Part shown: one piece after another, positions 34,765 through 42,653 of the stretch
How the letters are laid out: every line of letters starts with the position of its first letter
How positions within the stretch are numbered: the stretch's first letter is position 1
Assembly: GCA_903842235.1 (NCBI GenBank)
Contig: CAIMLG010000030.1
Coordinates: forward strand, 1 to 42,653
Source: an uncultured Verrucomicrobia subdivision 3 bacterium
GTDB lineage: Bacteria; Verrucomicrobiota; Verrucomicrobiia; Limisphaerales; UBA11358
Direction: 5' to 3'
DNA: 42,653 bases
Position numbers and translations under genes: made by a program
The notes under the pieces: model-generated
What the model was told of the DNA's origin: nothing
Database searches by the model: none
The model's input: only the letters and a program-made list of their open reading frames with translations

Positions 34765-37650
34765 TTAAGAATAATCCTCCATCCCCGCGCAGGAGCACAC
34801 GGGATTGCGGTCGCCGAAGACGTTGTCCACCCGGGCCACGTGCGGCCAGAATTTGTAGTCCAGCAGGCTTGGGACCGGGAAGGCCGCCGCTTCGCGCATG
34901 TAGGGGCGGTTCCACGCGTCGCTGGCAATCTGGTCGGCGGTGTGCGGCGCGTTCTTGAGCAGATTGTTCTTGGCGTCGGCGCTGCCATTTTCAACGGCGG
35001 TCATTTCGGCGTGGATGGCAATCATGGCATCGCAGAACCGGTCCAGCTCGTATTTGGATTCGCTTTCGGTGGGCTCCACCATGAGTGTGCCGGCCACGGG
35101 CCAGCTGAGCGTGGGCGCGTGGAAGCCGTAATCCATGAGCCGCTTGGCGACGTCTTCCGCCGTGACGCTGTGGAACGCGCGCAAATCCAGAATGCACTCA
35201 TGCGCGACGAGGCCGTTGGCGCGGTAGAGCGTGGGGAAATAATTCTCCAGCCGCTTGGAAATGTAATTGGCGTTGAGAATGGCGTATTGCGTGGCTTCGG
35301 TCAGTCCGCTTGCGCCGAGCATGGCGATATACATCCACGAAATCGGCAGGATGCTGGCGCTGCCCCACGGCGCGGCGCTGACCGGACCGATGTGCTGCTT
35401 GGAATGATCCACGTCTTCGAGCCGCGCCGTAAACACCGGATGGCTTGGCAGGAATTGAACGAGATGTTTCGCGACGCCAATCGGGCCTACGCCCGGGCCG
35501 CCGCCGCCGTGCGGGATGGCAAAGGTTTTGTGCAGATTCAAATGGCAGACATCCGCGCCGATGAAGCCAGGGCTGGTGAGGCCCACTTGGGCGTTCATGT
35601 TCGCGCCGTCCATGTAAACCTGGCCGCCGTTGGCATGAATGATCGCGCAGATGTCCTTGATGCTGTCCTCAAACACGCCGTGCGTGCTGGGATAGGTGAC
35701 CATGAGGCAGGCCAGTTCGTTCTGGTTGGCCTCGGCTTTGGCCGAGAGATCGGCGACATCAATGTTCCCCTGCGCGTCGCAGGCCACGGCCACAATCTTC
35801 ATGCCGGCCATCGCGGCGCTGGCGGGGTTGGTGCCATGGGCGGAGGTGGGGATGAGGCAGACGTTGCGGTGCGCTTCGCCGCGTGCTTCGTGATAGGCGC
35901 GGATGACGAGCAAGCCGGCGTATTCGCCCTGCGAGCCGGCATTGGGTTGCAAGGAAATGCCCGCGAACCCGGTGATTTCCTCCAGCCAATCTTCGAGGTT
36001 TTGGAACAGGATCTGGTAGCCGCGCGCCTGACCGAGCGGCGCGAACGGGTGAATCTTGGAAAACTCCGGCCAGGAGACGGGAAACATTTCGCTGGCGGCA
36101 TTCAGCTTCATGGTGCAGGAGCCGAGCGGGATCATCGAGGCGGTGAGCGAGAGATCGCGCGCTTCCAGCCGCTTGATGTAGCGCAGCATTTCCGTCTCGC
36201 TGTGATAGCGGTTGAAGACTTTGTGATTCAAAAAGTCCAAAGTCCGAGGTCCGAAGTCCAAAGTCTGGGCCGGAAGTTCGCCCGCTTTGAAAGCGACGGA
36301 TTTGTTGCCATTGAAGATTTCAAGAATGTCCGTTACGTCAGACATGCTTGTCGTTTCGTCGAGTGCGATGCCAATCGTATGTTCATCAATGACCCGGAAA
36401 TTAATCCGGCGTTCCTCTGCAAGCCGGACGATATCCGCAGCACGCTTTTCGCCGAGATTGATCGCGATGGTGTCGAAGAACTTTGGACAACCAACGCTGT
36501 AACCGAGCTTTTCCAAGCTGACCGCTAAAAGGCCGGTCAACTTCTGAACGCGAGTAGCGATGGCTTTCAACCCCTCCGGCCCATGATAGACGGCGTAGAG
36601 CGACGCCATGTTGGCGAGGAGTGCCTGCGCCGTGCAGATGTTGCTGGTGGCTTTCTCGCGGCGAATGTGCTGCTCGCGGGTGCCGAGCGCCAGGCGCAGC
36701 GCCGGTTTGCCGCGCGCATCCTTGGAAACGCCGACGATGCGGCCGGGCATCTGCCGCTTGCAGGCGTCGCGCGTGGCAAAGAACGCCGCGTGGGGCCCGC
36801 CGTAGCCCAGCGGCACGCCGAAGCGTTGCGCGCTCCCAATGGCGATGTCCGCGCCAAATTCGCCTGGCGGCTTGAGGAGCGTGAGCGCCAGCAAATCCGT
36901 GGCGACCGCGAGCATCGCGCCCGCAGCGTGGGCCTTATCGGCAAAGCCGGAATAGTCGTGAATCGCGCCGTAGGTATCGGGATATTGCACCAGCGCGCCG
37001 GAAACGTTGTCATCGAACACAAAGGTCTCGTGATTGCCCACCACGACTTCAAGCTTCAGTGCCTTGGCGCGGCTGCGGACCACTTCGATGGTCTGCGGAT
37101 GGCAGGCGGCGGAGACGAAGAAGCGGCTGCGGCCGTCTTTGAGCCGGGCGCACATGGTCATGGCCTCGGCGGCGGCGGTGGCTTCATCCAGCATCGAGGC
37201 GTTGGCGATGTCCAGCGCGGTGAGGTCGGTGACCATCGTCTGGAAATTCAGCAGCGCTTCGAGGCGGCCCTGGGAAATCTCGGCCTGATACGGCGTGTAT
37301 TGCGTATACCAGCCGGGGTTTTCCAGCACATTGCGCTGGATGACCGGCGGCGTGATGGTGTCGTAATAGCCCTGGCCGATGTAGGAGCGGAAAACCTTGT
37401 TCTCGCCAGCAATGCGGCGCAATTCGGCCAGCGCCTCGAATTCGCTGCGGGCGGCAGGCAGGTTCAGCGGTTGGGCTAGCCGGATTTTCTGGGGCACGGC
37501 GGCGTCCGTGAGCGCGGCGAGGGTGTCCTGGCCGAGAAGTTTTAACATTTCCTGCGTCTCGGCGGCGTTCGGGCCGATGTGCCGGCGGACAAATTGATCC
37601 GGATGCGCCAGCGCGGCGGCTTGAGAATCGTTGGATGCTGAAAAAGACAT
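34765..37650 (-). CDS. gcvP: Glycine dehydrogenase (decarboxylating), P-protein
   Basis: The pyridoxal-phosphate enzyme of the glycine cleavage system decarboxylates glycine and loads the aminomethyl group on GcvH lipoate. I choose ATG 37650 ([10 protein letters not shown]), giving 961 residues, the usual length for the single-chain form; a longer frame to 37866 adds 72 unconserved residues. The N-half has FVRRHIGPN and [14 protein letters not shown]; the C-half has [18 protein letters not shown] and [12 protein letters not shown]. The PLP lysine is Lys708 in [15 protein letters not shown]. The linker between halves (residues ~462-473, [13 protein letters not shown]) is encoded by a micro-tandem repeat. 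gcvT and gcvH are not nearby. Assignment is secure. Confidence 0.97.
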   Translation of the reverse strand: MSFSASNDSQAAALAHPDQFVRRHIGPNAAETQEMLKLLGQDTLAALTDAAVPQKIRLAQPLNLPAARSEFEALAELRRIAGENKVFRSYIGQGYYDTITPPVIQRNVLENPGWYTQYTPYQAEISQGRLEALLNFQTMVTDLTALDIANASMLDEATAAAEAMTMCARLKDGRSRFFVSAACHPQTIEVVRSRAKALKLEVVVGNHETFVFDDNVSGALVQYPDTYGAIHDYSGFADKAHAAGAMLAVATDLLALTLLKPPGEFGADIAIGSAQRFGVPLGYGGPHAAFFATRDACKRQMPGRIVGVSKDARGKPALRLALGTREQHIRREKATSNICTAQALLANMASLYAVYHGPEGLKAIATRVQKLTGLLAVSLEKLGYSVGCPKFFDTIAINLGEKRAADIVRLAEERRINFRVIDEHTIGIALDETTSMSDVTDILEIFNGNKSVAFKAGELPAQTLDFGPRTLDFLNHKVFNRYHSETEMLRYIKRLEARDLSLTASMIPLGSCTMKLNAASEMFPVSWPEFSKIHPFAPLGQARGYQILFQNLEDWLEEITGFAGISLQPNAGSQGEYAGLLVIRAYHEARGEAHRNVCLIPTSAHGTNPASAAMAGMKIVAVACDAQGNIDVADLSAKAEANQNELACLMVTYPSTHGVFEDSIKDICAIIHANGGQVYMDGANMNAQVGLTSPGFIGADVCHLNLHKTFAIPHGGGGPGVGPIGVAKHLVQFLPSHPVFTARLEDVDHSKQHIGPVSAAPWGSASILPISWMYIAMLGASGLTEATQYAILNANYISKRLENYFPTLYRANGLVAHECILDLRAFHSVTAEDVAKRLMDYGFHAPTLSWPVAGTLMVEPTESESKYELDRFCDAMIAIHAEMTAVENGSADAKNNLLKNAPHTADQIASDAWNRPYMREAAAFPVPSLLDYKFWPHVARVDNVFGDRNPVCSCAGMEDYS
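36232..36267. repeat. Micro-tandem repeat coding part of the GcvP linker
   Basis: About five imperfect units of AAAGTCC(G) run through 36232-36267. On the coding strand they give the peptide [11 protein letters not shown] in the loop joining the two GcvP halves. The pattern looks like intergenic repeat sequence captured in a tolerant loop. Confidence 0.7.
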
Positions 37651-37997
37651 GGGGGGAAGTTTAGCGTGGGCGGCGAAGCCGGGCAAAACGAATTGTAGGT
37701 TTTTGCGGCACCGGGGAAGGGCCAGATTTTTTCCGGCCGGCCTTCCTCCTGCGTTTACCCGGGATGTGCATCTGGATTCCCCCGTCTCTATGCGCCTGTG
37801 CCGCGGTGGCGATTTGCTTCTCCCGGGCTTGCCCGTTCGCGGATTGGGCGAGTTTCGCGGTTTCAATTGCGGCTTCTTGGATTAACCACGTTGCCCGGCT
37901 GCTGCCGGACCCGGGCCCGGGAAAAGTCGGCTTGCCGGCTTATGTTGCGCCCCGTTTTTCATGGTGTGGCCCCCGGAGTTTGGGCTAATATCCCCCC
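37651..37997. other. Divergent intergenic region without a gene
   Basis: This 347-base gap separates gcvP from the divergent four-gene operon. Frames crossing it lack conserved sequence. It contains a GC palindrome (GGGCCCGG region near 37911-37922) and a TAATAT at 37986-37991 that is too close to the ATG at 37998 for an ordinary leader unless transcription is nearly leaderless. I see no riboswitch-like glycine aptamer. Confidence 0.4.
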
Positions 37998-38603
37998 ATG
38001 TTCAACCCTCGGCAACGTTTTCTGATCTGGGCGGTGGCGTCCCTGGTCGCCCTCTGGCTGGCGACCTGGGGCGGGCGCGGCTATTTTGAAAACCGGAAAG
38101 TGACGGCCGAAAAAGTGCGCGCCTATGTTGAGACGGTGGAATTCGGCCGGTTGACCGGCGCGGCCCGGGCCCAGGCGCTCCAGGCGCTGGAGGCGAAGCT
38201 GAATGCGCTGTCTTTTGAGGAACGCCAAAAATTGCGCGGGGAGCGCCTGGTGAACGGGTGGTTGAAGGAAATGACGGACGCCGAGAAGACGCAATTCATC
38301 GAGGCGACCCTGCCGGCCGGCTTCAAGCAGATGATCACCGCCTTTGAGCAGCTGCCGGACGATAAGCGGCGCAAGACGATTGATCAGGCCATGAAGAATC
38401 TGCGTTCGGACAATCGCCGGGAACCGGGGGCCGGCGGCACAAATGGCCCCTCGCCCATCAGCCCGGAGCTGGAGGCGAAAATTCGGAACATCGGCTTGAA
38501 CTCCTTCTACAGCCAGAGCTCGGCGCAGACCAAGGCGGAGCTCGCCCCGCTGCTGGAAGAAATGCAGCGCCAGATGGAATCGGGAAGGATGTTGCATCAC
38601 TGA
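37998..38603 (+). CDS. Membrane-anchored helical protein, first gene of the pseudopilin/ABC operon
   Basis: The 201-residue protein has one N-terminal membrane helix ([19 protein letters not shown], ~8-27) that anchors a charged, helical outer or periplasmic part. Recurring [22 protein letters not shown] segments look like a helical bundle. A Gly/Pro/Asn-rich stretch (~137-150) interrupts it. I do not recognise a family. Its stop overlaps the pseudopilin start by one base (TGATG), so co-translation is likely. Confidence 0.75.
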   Translation: MFNPRQRFLIWAVASLVALWLATWGGRGYFENRKVTAEKVRAYVETVEFGRLTGAARAQALQALEAKLNALSFEERQKLRGERLVNGWLKEMTDAEKTQFIEATLPAGFKQMITAFEQLPDDKRRKTIDQAMKNLRSDNRREPGAGGTNGPSPISPELEAKIRNIGLNSFYSQSSAQTKAELAPLLEEMQRQMESGRMLHH

Positions 38604-39178
38604 TGAAGGCCGGGACCGAAAGCCATCCGTCAAGGCGCGCGGGCGGGGCCTTCACGCTCATTGAGTTGTTGGTGGTCATGGCCATCATCGCCCTGCTGGC
38701 GGCCATGCTGCTGCCCGTGTTGAGCAAGGCGAAAGAGGCCGGGCGCTCGACGGCGTGCATCGGCAACCTCCACCAGGTCGGCCTCGCCTTGCAGCTTTAT
38801 GTGGACGGCAACCAAAACCGGCTGCCTGAGATGCGCGACCGGGATCTGAGCTCCAATCCGCCGGCGCTCCCTTTGCCCGCGCCGGATGTGGTCATGAAAA
38901 GCGAGCTGGGCAATCTCAACGTGCTGCGCTGCCCGTCCGATTTCCAAGGCGTGTTCGAGCAGACCGGCTCCAGCTATGCCTGGAACAGCCTGCTCAATGG
39001 CCAGCCGGCGGAAAACCTGAAGGTGTTCGGACTCAATTTTGATCCGCATGCCATTCCGGTGTTTTTCGACAAGGAAGGCTTTCACGCCGCCCGCGGGCCG
39101 GGCAAGGCGGTGAACTATCTCTACGCCGACGGCCATATTAAAAATCTGCTCGCCATTGAAGGCACGCTGCAAAAATGA
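38603..39178 (+). CDS. Type II secretion/type IV pilus-like pseudopilin
   Basis: The N-terminus [20 protein letters not shown] is a prepilin signal. Cleavage is expected after Ala16, giving Phe+1 and Glu+5. The hydrophobic helix is followed by the [22 protein letters not shown] helix and a C-terminal [11 protein letters not shown] motif, as in verrucomicrobial and planctomycetal pseudopilins with an H-X-DG domain. Length is 191 residues. The gene overlaps its neighbours by 1 and 4 bases and so lies inside an operon with ABC transporter genes, not with the secretion machinery. It probably forms minor pseudopilin structures or has a specialised surface role. Confidence 0.88.
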   Translation: MKAGTESHPSRRAGGAFTLIELLVVMAIIALLAAMLLPVLSKAKEAGRSTACIGNLHQVGLALQLYVDGNQNRLPEMRDRDLSSNPPALPLPAPDVVMKSELGNLNVLRCPSDFQGVFEQTGSSYAWNSLLNGQPAENLKVFGLNFDPHAIPVFFDKEGFHAARGPGKAVNYLYADGHIKNLLAIEGTLQK

Positions 39179-40080
39179 TCTCCCTGCACCAGGTTCAAAA
39201 AAAATTCGGCGCCCGCCTGGCGGTCGCCGACCTCACGCTGACCGTGCCCCGCGGCGAGGTGTTCGGATTGCTCGGCCATAACGGCGCGGGCAAAAGCACC
39301 GCCATCGGCATGATGCTCGGCCAGGTCTGGCCGACGCGCGGCACCGTGCAGGTCTGCGGCCACGATGTCACCACTCACCGGGCGCGCGCCTTGCATAAGG
39401 TCGGGGCGATCTTCGAGGCGCCCGCGTTTTACGATTACCTGTCCGGCTGGCGGAATCTGGAAATCCTCAGCCATTACTCCGCGCCGACAACCGCCGCCCG
39501 GATTCGCGAAGTGGTGGCGTGGGTGGGGCTGACCGGCCGCGAGCATTCCAAGGTGAAAACCTATTCCCACGGCATGCGCGCGCGGCTGGCTTTGGCGCAG
39601 GCGCTGTTGCCCCAGCCGGACCTGCTGATCCTCGACGAGCCCGGCAACGGCCTCGACCCCGAAGGCATTGCCGAAATGCGCCGGACCATCGCCCGGCTGC
39701 ACCGCGAATTGGGCCTCACCATTCTGCTGTCGTCGCACCAGCTGGCCGAAGTGGAACAGCTCTGCACGCGCATCGCCGTGTTGAATCAAGGCCGCAAGGT
39801 GTTTGAAGGCTTGGTGGCGGATGTCAAGGCGGAGCGCGGTCGCGTGCAGCTCCGGACGCCGGATTTTGCCGCGGCGACGGCGCTGCTGCGCGAACGGGGC
39901 GTGATTACCGATGCCGTGGACGGCAAGTTTATCACGCTGGGCGAAGGCCGCACGATTGCGGAAGCCACGCAGCTCCTCGTGGGGGCGAACTTCGCCGTGG
40001 ACGGCATCTGGCAGCAGGACCAGACGCTGGAGGATTTTTATTTGAGCCTGATCAAGCCGCCGCCCGCAGAAACCAACTGA
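39175..40080 (+). CDS. ABC transporter ATP-binding protein
   Basis: This is the cytoplasmic motor of an ABC-2-type exporter. Walker A is GHNGAGKST (34-42), the signature loop is YSHGM (130-134, replacing LSGGQ), and Walker B is LLILDEP with D154 and E155. The switch region is [14 protein letters not shown]. At 301 residues it is the usual length for the CcmA/NatA/BcrA group, with a C-terminal regulatory extension. The ATG overlaps the pseudopilin stop (ATGA), and the permease follows after 2 bases. Substrate is not evident from sequence. Confidence 0.94.
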   Translation: MISLHQVQKKFGARLAVADLTLTVPRGEVFGLLGHNGAGKSTAIGMMLGQVWPTRGTVQVCGHDVTTHRARALHKVGAIFEAPAFYDYLSGWRNLEILSHYSAPTTAARIREVVAWVGLTGREHSKVKTYSHGMRARLALAQALLPQPDLLILDEPGNGLDPEGIAEMRRTIARLHRELGLTILLSSHQLAEVEQLCTRIAVLNQGRKVFEGLVADVKAERGRVQLRTPDFAAATALLRERGVITDAVDGKFITLGEGRTIAEATQLLVGANFAVDGIWQQDQTLEDFYLSLIKPPPAETN

Positions 40081-40082
40081 CC

Positions 40083-40922
40083 ATGTTTTTCGCCCAACTC
40101 AAAAACGAACTGTGGAAGCTCTTCGGCAAGAAGCGCACTTACATCGGCTTCGGCGCCTTTCTGCTGGTGCAGACCCTGATGCTGCTGATGTTCAAATTCA
40201 CGCGCTGGGAAAGCGAATTTGAAAAACTGCTGGCCGGCAATGGCTATCTGGCCGCCGACTACATTTCCGCGCTGACCGTCGCGCTGCTGATGCTGATGCC
40301 GCAGGTGCTGCTCCTCCTGCCGCTCTACGTGGCCCTGGTGGGCGGCGACCTGGTGGCCAAGGAGGCGGAAGACGGCACGCTCCGGATGATCCTCTCCCGC
40401 CCGATCTCGCGCTTCCGCCTGCTGCTGGTGAAATGGCTGGCGGGGGTTGTTTTTTCAGCGCTGCTGGTGGTGGTGCTGAATGCCGTGGCGCTGGGTTTTG
40501 CGCGCCTGCTGTTCCCGTGGCAGGGCCTGTTTGTCTTTGCGCCGATCCATCAGATTTTTCAGGTGTTTTCGCCGGGCGCTGGCCTGGCTTTGTATGCGTT
40601 CTCCTCCCTGTTCATTGTGGCCAATGCCATCGCCCAGTTGTCCGTGGCGTTCATGTTTTCCTGCTTCAACATCAAGCCGGCGGCGGCCACCATCCTGTCC
40701 CTGTCGTATCTGTTCATGAACATGGTTTTGGAGAACATCCCGTTTTTCTCGAGCTACAAAAACTGGTTCATCACGCATCATTTCGACTCCTGGCTCCAGG
40801 TGTTCACGTCGCCGACGCCTTGGGCGCAAATCTTCCAATCGGAAATCACCCTGTTCGCCATCAGTGCCACGGCCTTTCTCATCGGCGCGGTGGTGTTTCA
40901 GATGCGCGACATCAAATCCTAA
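40083..40922 (+). CDS. ABC-2 type transporter permease
   Basis: The 279-residue membrane protein has about six hydrophobic segments and the EDGTLRMILSRPISRFRLLLVK amphipathic coupling region typical of ABC-2 permeases. It pairs with the ATPase encoded 2 bases upstream. The second half includes a loop ENIPFFSSYKNWFITHHF before the last helix. It is the last gene of the operon beginning at 37998. What it exports is unknown; co-transcription with a pseudopilin and an anchored helical protein is the only context clue. Confidence 0.92.
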   Translation: MFFAQLKNELWKLFGKKRTYIGFGAFLLVQTLMLLMFKFTRWESEFEKLLAGNGYLAADYISALTVALLMLMPQVLLLLPLYVALVGGDLVAKEAEDGTLRMILSRPISRFRLLLVKWLAGVVFSALLVVVLNAVALGFARLLFPWQGLFVFAPIHQIFQVFSPGAGLALYAFSSLFIVANAIAQLSVAFMFSCFNIKPAAATILSLSYLFMNMVLENIPFFSSYKNWFITHHFDSWLQVFTSPTPWAQIFQSEITLFAISATAFLIGAVVFQMRDIKS

Positions 40923-41528
40923 GCCCATCGCTACCGCTTTGATGGAAATGCTCTGCCGAGACTGCCAAGGGGGGGGACCCGGGCGCCCCGTTGAGTTGGC
41001 AGGTGCGGCATAATGGCTGTGCGCAAGCACCTCGGAGCTGGCGCTCCTCGTGCGAACGGCTCAAAGATTTCCGCCGTTCTCGCTGATCGCGCTCGGGGCG
41101 ATTGAAGCGCCCGGAAAGGCAGCACGATAAAAGCCCCGGGTAAGCTCGTCCGACGAGCGCCACCCCGGGAAACGTCGCACAAAAATGTTTTCTCCCTCGC
41201 CCCATCCAATGGGACGAGGTTCAGGGTGAAGGGCAAATCTCAAACCCCAGATGGCCGCGTGGCTGCGCCCGGTTCCGGTGGGTGCAGGCACGCCTGCCCA
41301 TAATGCCCCAAGACCGGCCCATTTCTCCGCGACCACTACGCAAGCTCCGTTTTCCGCTCCGCTGTTTCGGCTGGGCGCCGGTAAAGGTAGGGACGCCGCG
41401 CGGCGGCGTCCGGGGGAAACGGTGAAACCCACGCCCCTCCCCCAATGCTCGCCCCCCTCCCATCCCCGAGGGGGTCTTCGCCAAAACAGGTCTAGACACA
41501 GCGCAAACACAGTCATACCGTTCCCGGT
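40923..41528. other. Palindrome-rich intergenic region
   Basis: No credible gene is present in these ~600 bases. They hold several perfect small inverted repeats. GCTCGTC/GACGAGC (41144-41158) is nested in a CCCGGG pair (41135-41169). GCAGGC/GCCTGC spans 41284-41297. GGACGCCG/CGGCGTCC spans 41391-41411. A stretch near 41193-41225 (CCTCGCCCCATCC...GGGACGAGG...GGTGAAGG) resembles a common interspersed repeat with a shorter relative around 30335-30360. Reverse frames here are arginine/proline-rich artefacts. Confidence 0.55.
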
Positions 41529-41531
41529 ATG
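41514..41531. promoter_or_regulatory. Hairpin that includes the start codon of the small ORF
   Basis: CATACCG (41514-41520) and CGGTATG (41525-41531) form a perfect 7-bp stem with a TTCC loop. The ATG of the ORF at 41529 is the last three bases of the stem, so pairing in RNA would hide the start. No Shine-Dalgarno sequence is visible. Confidence 0.5.
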
Positions 41532-41744
41532 AGCAAAAAAATCCCCCCCCGTGTTAAAGGCTCAGTCAATGACCCAGGCGTGCCGGCCAAAAGACTCGAC
41601 CACCAAACCGGTCCCGACTGGAGCAACGAATCTAAGCAAAAGGCGTTCGAAGCAATACATAAAGCCAATTTGGCAATGCTCAATAAAGAATTTGAGAAAA
41701 TAGACCAAAAATGGAGGGCAATCAGTAGACCTACACCCCCGTAA
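41529..41744 (+). CDS. Small hydrophilic ORF
   Basis: The frame encodes 71 residues beginning MSKKIPPRVKGSVNDPG, with a helical Lys/Glu/Ala-rich middle (KQKAFEAIHKANLAMLNKEF) and a Pro-rich end. It is AT-richer than neighbours. No family is recognised and no ribosome site is seen, but the amino-acid make-up is protein-like and both strands lack a better frame. Confidence 0.4.
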   Translation: MSKKIPPRVKGSVNDPGVPAKRLDHQTGPDWSNESKQKAFEAIHKANLAMLNKEFEKIDQKWRAISRPTPP

Positions 41745-42015
41745 CTTCCGCTGGGTGATCGTCCGCGACTTCGTCGCCTCCAGGTAGCGCAAACCAATTT
41801 AGTTTACCAGTTGGCTACCCGTTTCAGCAGTTCACAGGCGTTCAGGGTTCGCCTCTAGTGAAAAATAATTTGCCCTTTAGCCCCCTAATATTCAGCGACT
41901 TTAGCACCCTCTCACCAGGCTAATGTCTGCCGACATCGACATTGTGATTGGATTCATTAATCTGGAGCGTGATCGAACTCAAAACCCGTGACCCCGATAG
42001 GTCCCGCTTCGCACC

Positions 42016-42414
42016 GTGACTGAAGGTGAAGTCATCCAAGCGATGCGGGAACACTTGGAGGGTCTATTCCCCAAGGTTTGTCCCGTTTGTAATCGGACCT
42101 ATGACACTTTCCGCGATTATCTCCTAATCGCAAAACCGGAGGGCTCAGCCATCTCCTACGATGCGGAAGTGGACGATTGGAACCCGGCCAATCCAATTGG
42201 CACCCTGACTTTTGCCAACTGCCCCTGTGGCAACACTCTGGCCCTCAGTTCGGAAGGCATGCCCCTCTTGCGCCTCTGGTCGTTGTTGAACTGGGCCCGG
42301 ATCGAAACCAAAAAACGGAACCAATCGCCGGAGGAATTGATTAATTATCTGCGCGACCAAATCACCCAGCAGGTCTTGAATGATCCGGTAAAGGAAGACC
42401 GCGCCAGACCGTGA
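42016..42414 (+). CDS. Small protein with CxxC and CxC pairs
   Basis: The best start is GTG 42016. The 132-residue protein carries C22-P-V-C25 and C69-P-C71, which could form one zinc site of the zinc-ribbon kind. An acidic middle (YDAEVDDWNPANP) separates them, and a helical C-terminus follows (LWSLLNWARIETKKRNQSPE). I recognise no family. A second open frame begins 7 bases downstream, so the two are probably in one operon that continues outside the window. Confidence 0.65.
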   Translation: MTEGEVIQAMREHLEGLFPKVCPVCNRTYDTFRDYLLIAKPEGSAISYDAEVDDWNPANPIGTLTFANCPCGNTLALSSEGMPLLRLWSLLNWARIETKKRNQSPEELINYLRDQITQQVLNDPVKEDRARP

Positions 42415-42421
42415 TTATGGC

Positions 42422-42653
42422 GTGGCGCCGGCGCCGGTGTCGGTGTCGGACCGCGGCGAAGGGCCGCCGTTGCCGCCGCCGCGGGTCCAGCGGGCCGTGG
42501 ATCGCGCCTTGGCCGAGCTCGACTTGTGGCTGACGGTGGGCTCGGTCGCCCTAAAACGTTATCGGCAGCGGAACCCGCACGCCTTGCCCAGTTGGACCCG
42601 GCTGGCCCGCAACTTGGAGCTGGCGTTCGATCTAAATAAAATGGCCTTGGGAC
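42422..42653 (+). CDS. 5' part of a helical protein, cut by the window end
   Basis: From GTG 42422 the frame stays open to the last base (77 complete codons). A Pro/Ser-rich start is followed by a clearly helical stretch (VQRAVDRALAELDLWLTVGS, then ALKRYRQRNPHALPSWTRLA). The alternative ATG at 42417 leads to a stop after about 40 codons of Arg-rich sequence and is unlikely. Spacing of 7 bases from the CxxC gene suggests co-transcription. No family is recognised. Confidence 0.5.
   Translation, partial: MAPAPVSVSDRGEGPPLPPPRVQRAVDRALAELDLWLTVGSVALKRYRQRNPHALPSWTRLARNLELAFDLNKMALG

Noticed and set aside
34759-36528. 589-codon plus-strand frame opposite gcvP
   Set aside because: GcvP on the minus strand is unmistakable; the plus frame has shadow composition only.
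37651-37866. 72-residue N-terminal extension of GcvP
   Set aside because: Conserved GcvP sequence begins just after ATG 37650; the extension is Arg/Pro-rich and unlike the family.
41745-42015. Possible tRNA or tmRNA remnant (GTTCAGGGTTCGCC)
   Set aside because: Only a short stem is visible; no acceptor ends, tag frame or complete cloverleaf.
1-42653. CRISPR array or complete insertion sequence
   Set aside because: No regularly spaced direct repeats and no transposase gene were found; the repeats seen are short or palindromic.

Overview
The window is GC-rich bacterial chromosome, most likely from a member of the Verrucomicrobiota (Pedosphaera/Limisphaerales-like). This is inferred from gene content and style: an ECF sigma factor fused to a TIGR03435-type domain, a DUF4337 protein, a GH92 mannosidase, a secreted sulfatase, Calx-beta/Ig-like secreted proteins with a short conserved C-terminal module, a pseudopilin, fused MFS/spermidine-synthase-like proteins, few clear Shine-Dalgarno sites, and palindromic and micro-tandem repeats that run through coding regions. 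No 16S or complete marker gene is present, so the assignment is not proven.

Layout. 1-3907: end of a type I restriction locus (hsdR, a YgjP-like metallopeptidase and an unknown helical protein in one operon). 4124-6580: AT-richer cargo (a lipoprotein, a membrane-associated unknown, and a Sel1/DUF2059 exported protein). 6620-9678: two tyrosine recombinases on either side of a tRNA-Leu(CAG) gene, with short direct repeats in both spacers. The left recombinase abuts the tRNA 3' end, the usual arrangement of a genomic island, so the restriction locus is probably island cargo. 9751-11592: a scrapyard with an rpoC 3' fragment, a 5'-truncated and frameshifted hydrolase, and a remnant of a ykgJ 3' end.

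11665-19450: two fused membrane/spermidine-synthase-like genes, both interrupted by apparent frameshifts. Between them lies a four-gene minus-strand operon: two coiled-coil proteins with C-terminal membrane anchors, an O6-alkylguanine-DNA alkyltransferase and a YkgJ Fe-S/Zn cysteine-cluster protein. 19486-32549: a housekeeping and secreted-enzyme stretch with a copper-type P1B ATPase carrying an in-frame palindromic repeat, a GH92 alpha-mannosidase, DUF4337, the membrane-tethered ECF sigma fusion, HtpG, a Calx-beta protein, a small exported protein with a strong terminator, and a sulfatase.

32690-37650: glycine dehydrogenase GcvP, followed on the same strand by a nuclease-helicase (DUF2075/Schlafen-group-3 helicase type) split at an A8 run. 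37998-40922: a tight operon of a membrane-anchored unknown, a pseudopilin, and an ABC ATPase with its permease. 40923-42653: palindrome-rich intergenic DNA, a small ORF whose start lies in a hairpin, a small CxxC protein, and a CDS running off the window.

The most notable signals are the palindrome exapted into the copper ATPase, the double-integrase tRNA locus, the rpoC fragment beside the second integrase, the split nuclease-helicase, and the membrane-tethered sigma factor. I saw no CRISPR array and no complete insertion sequence.
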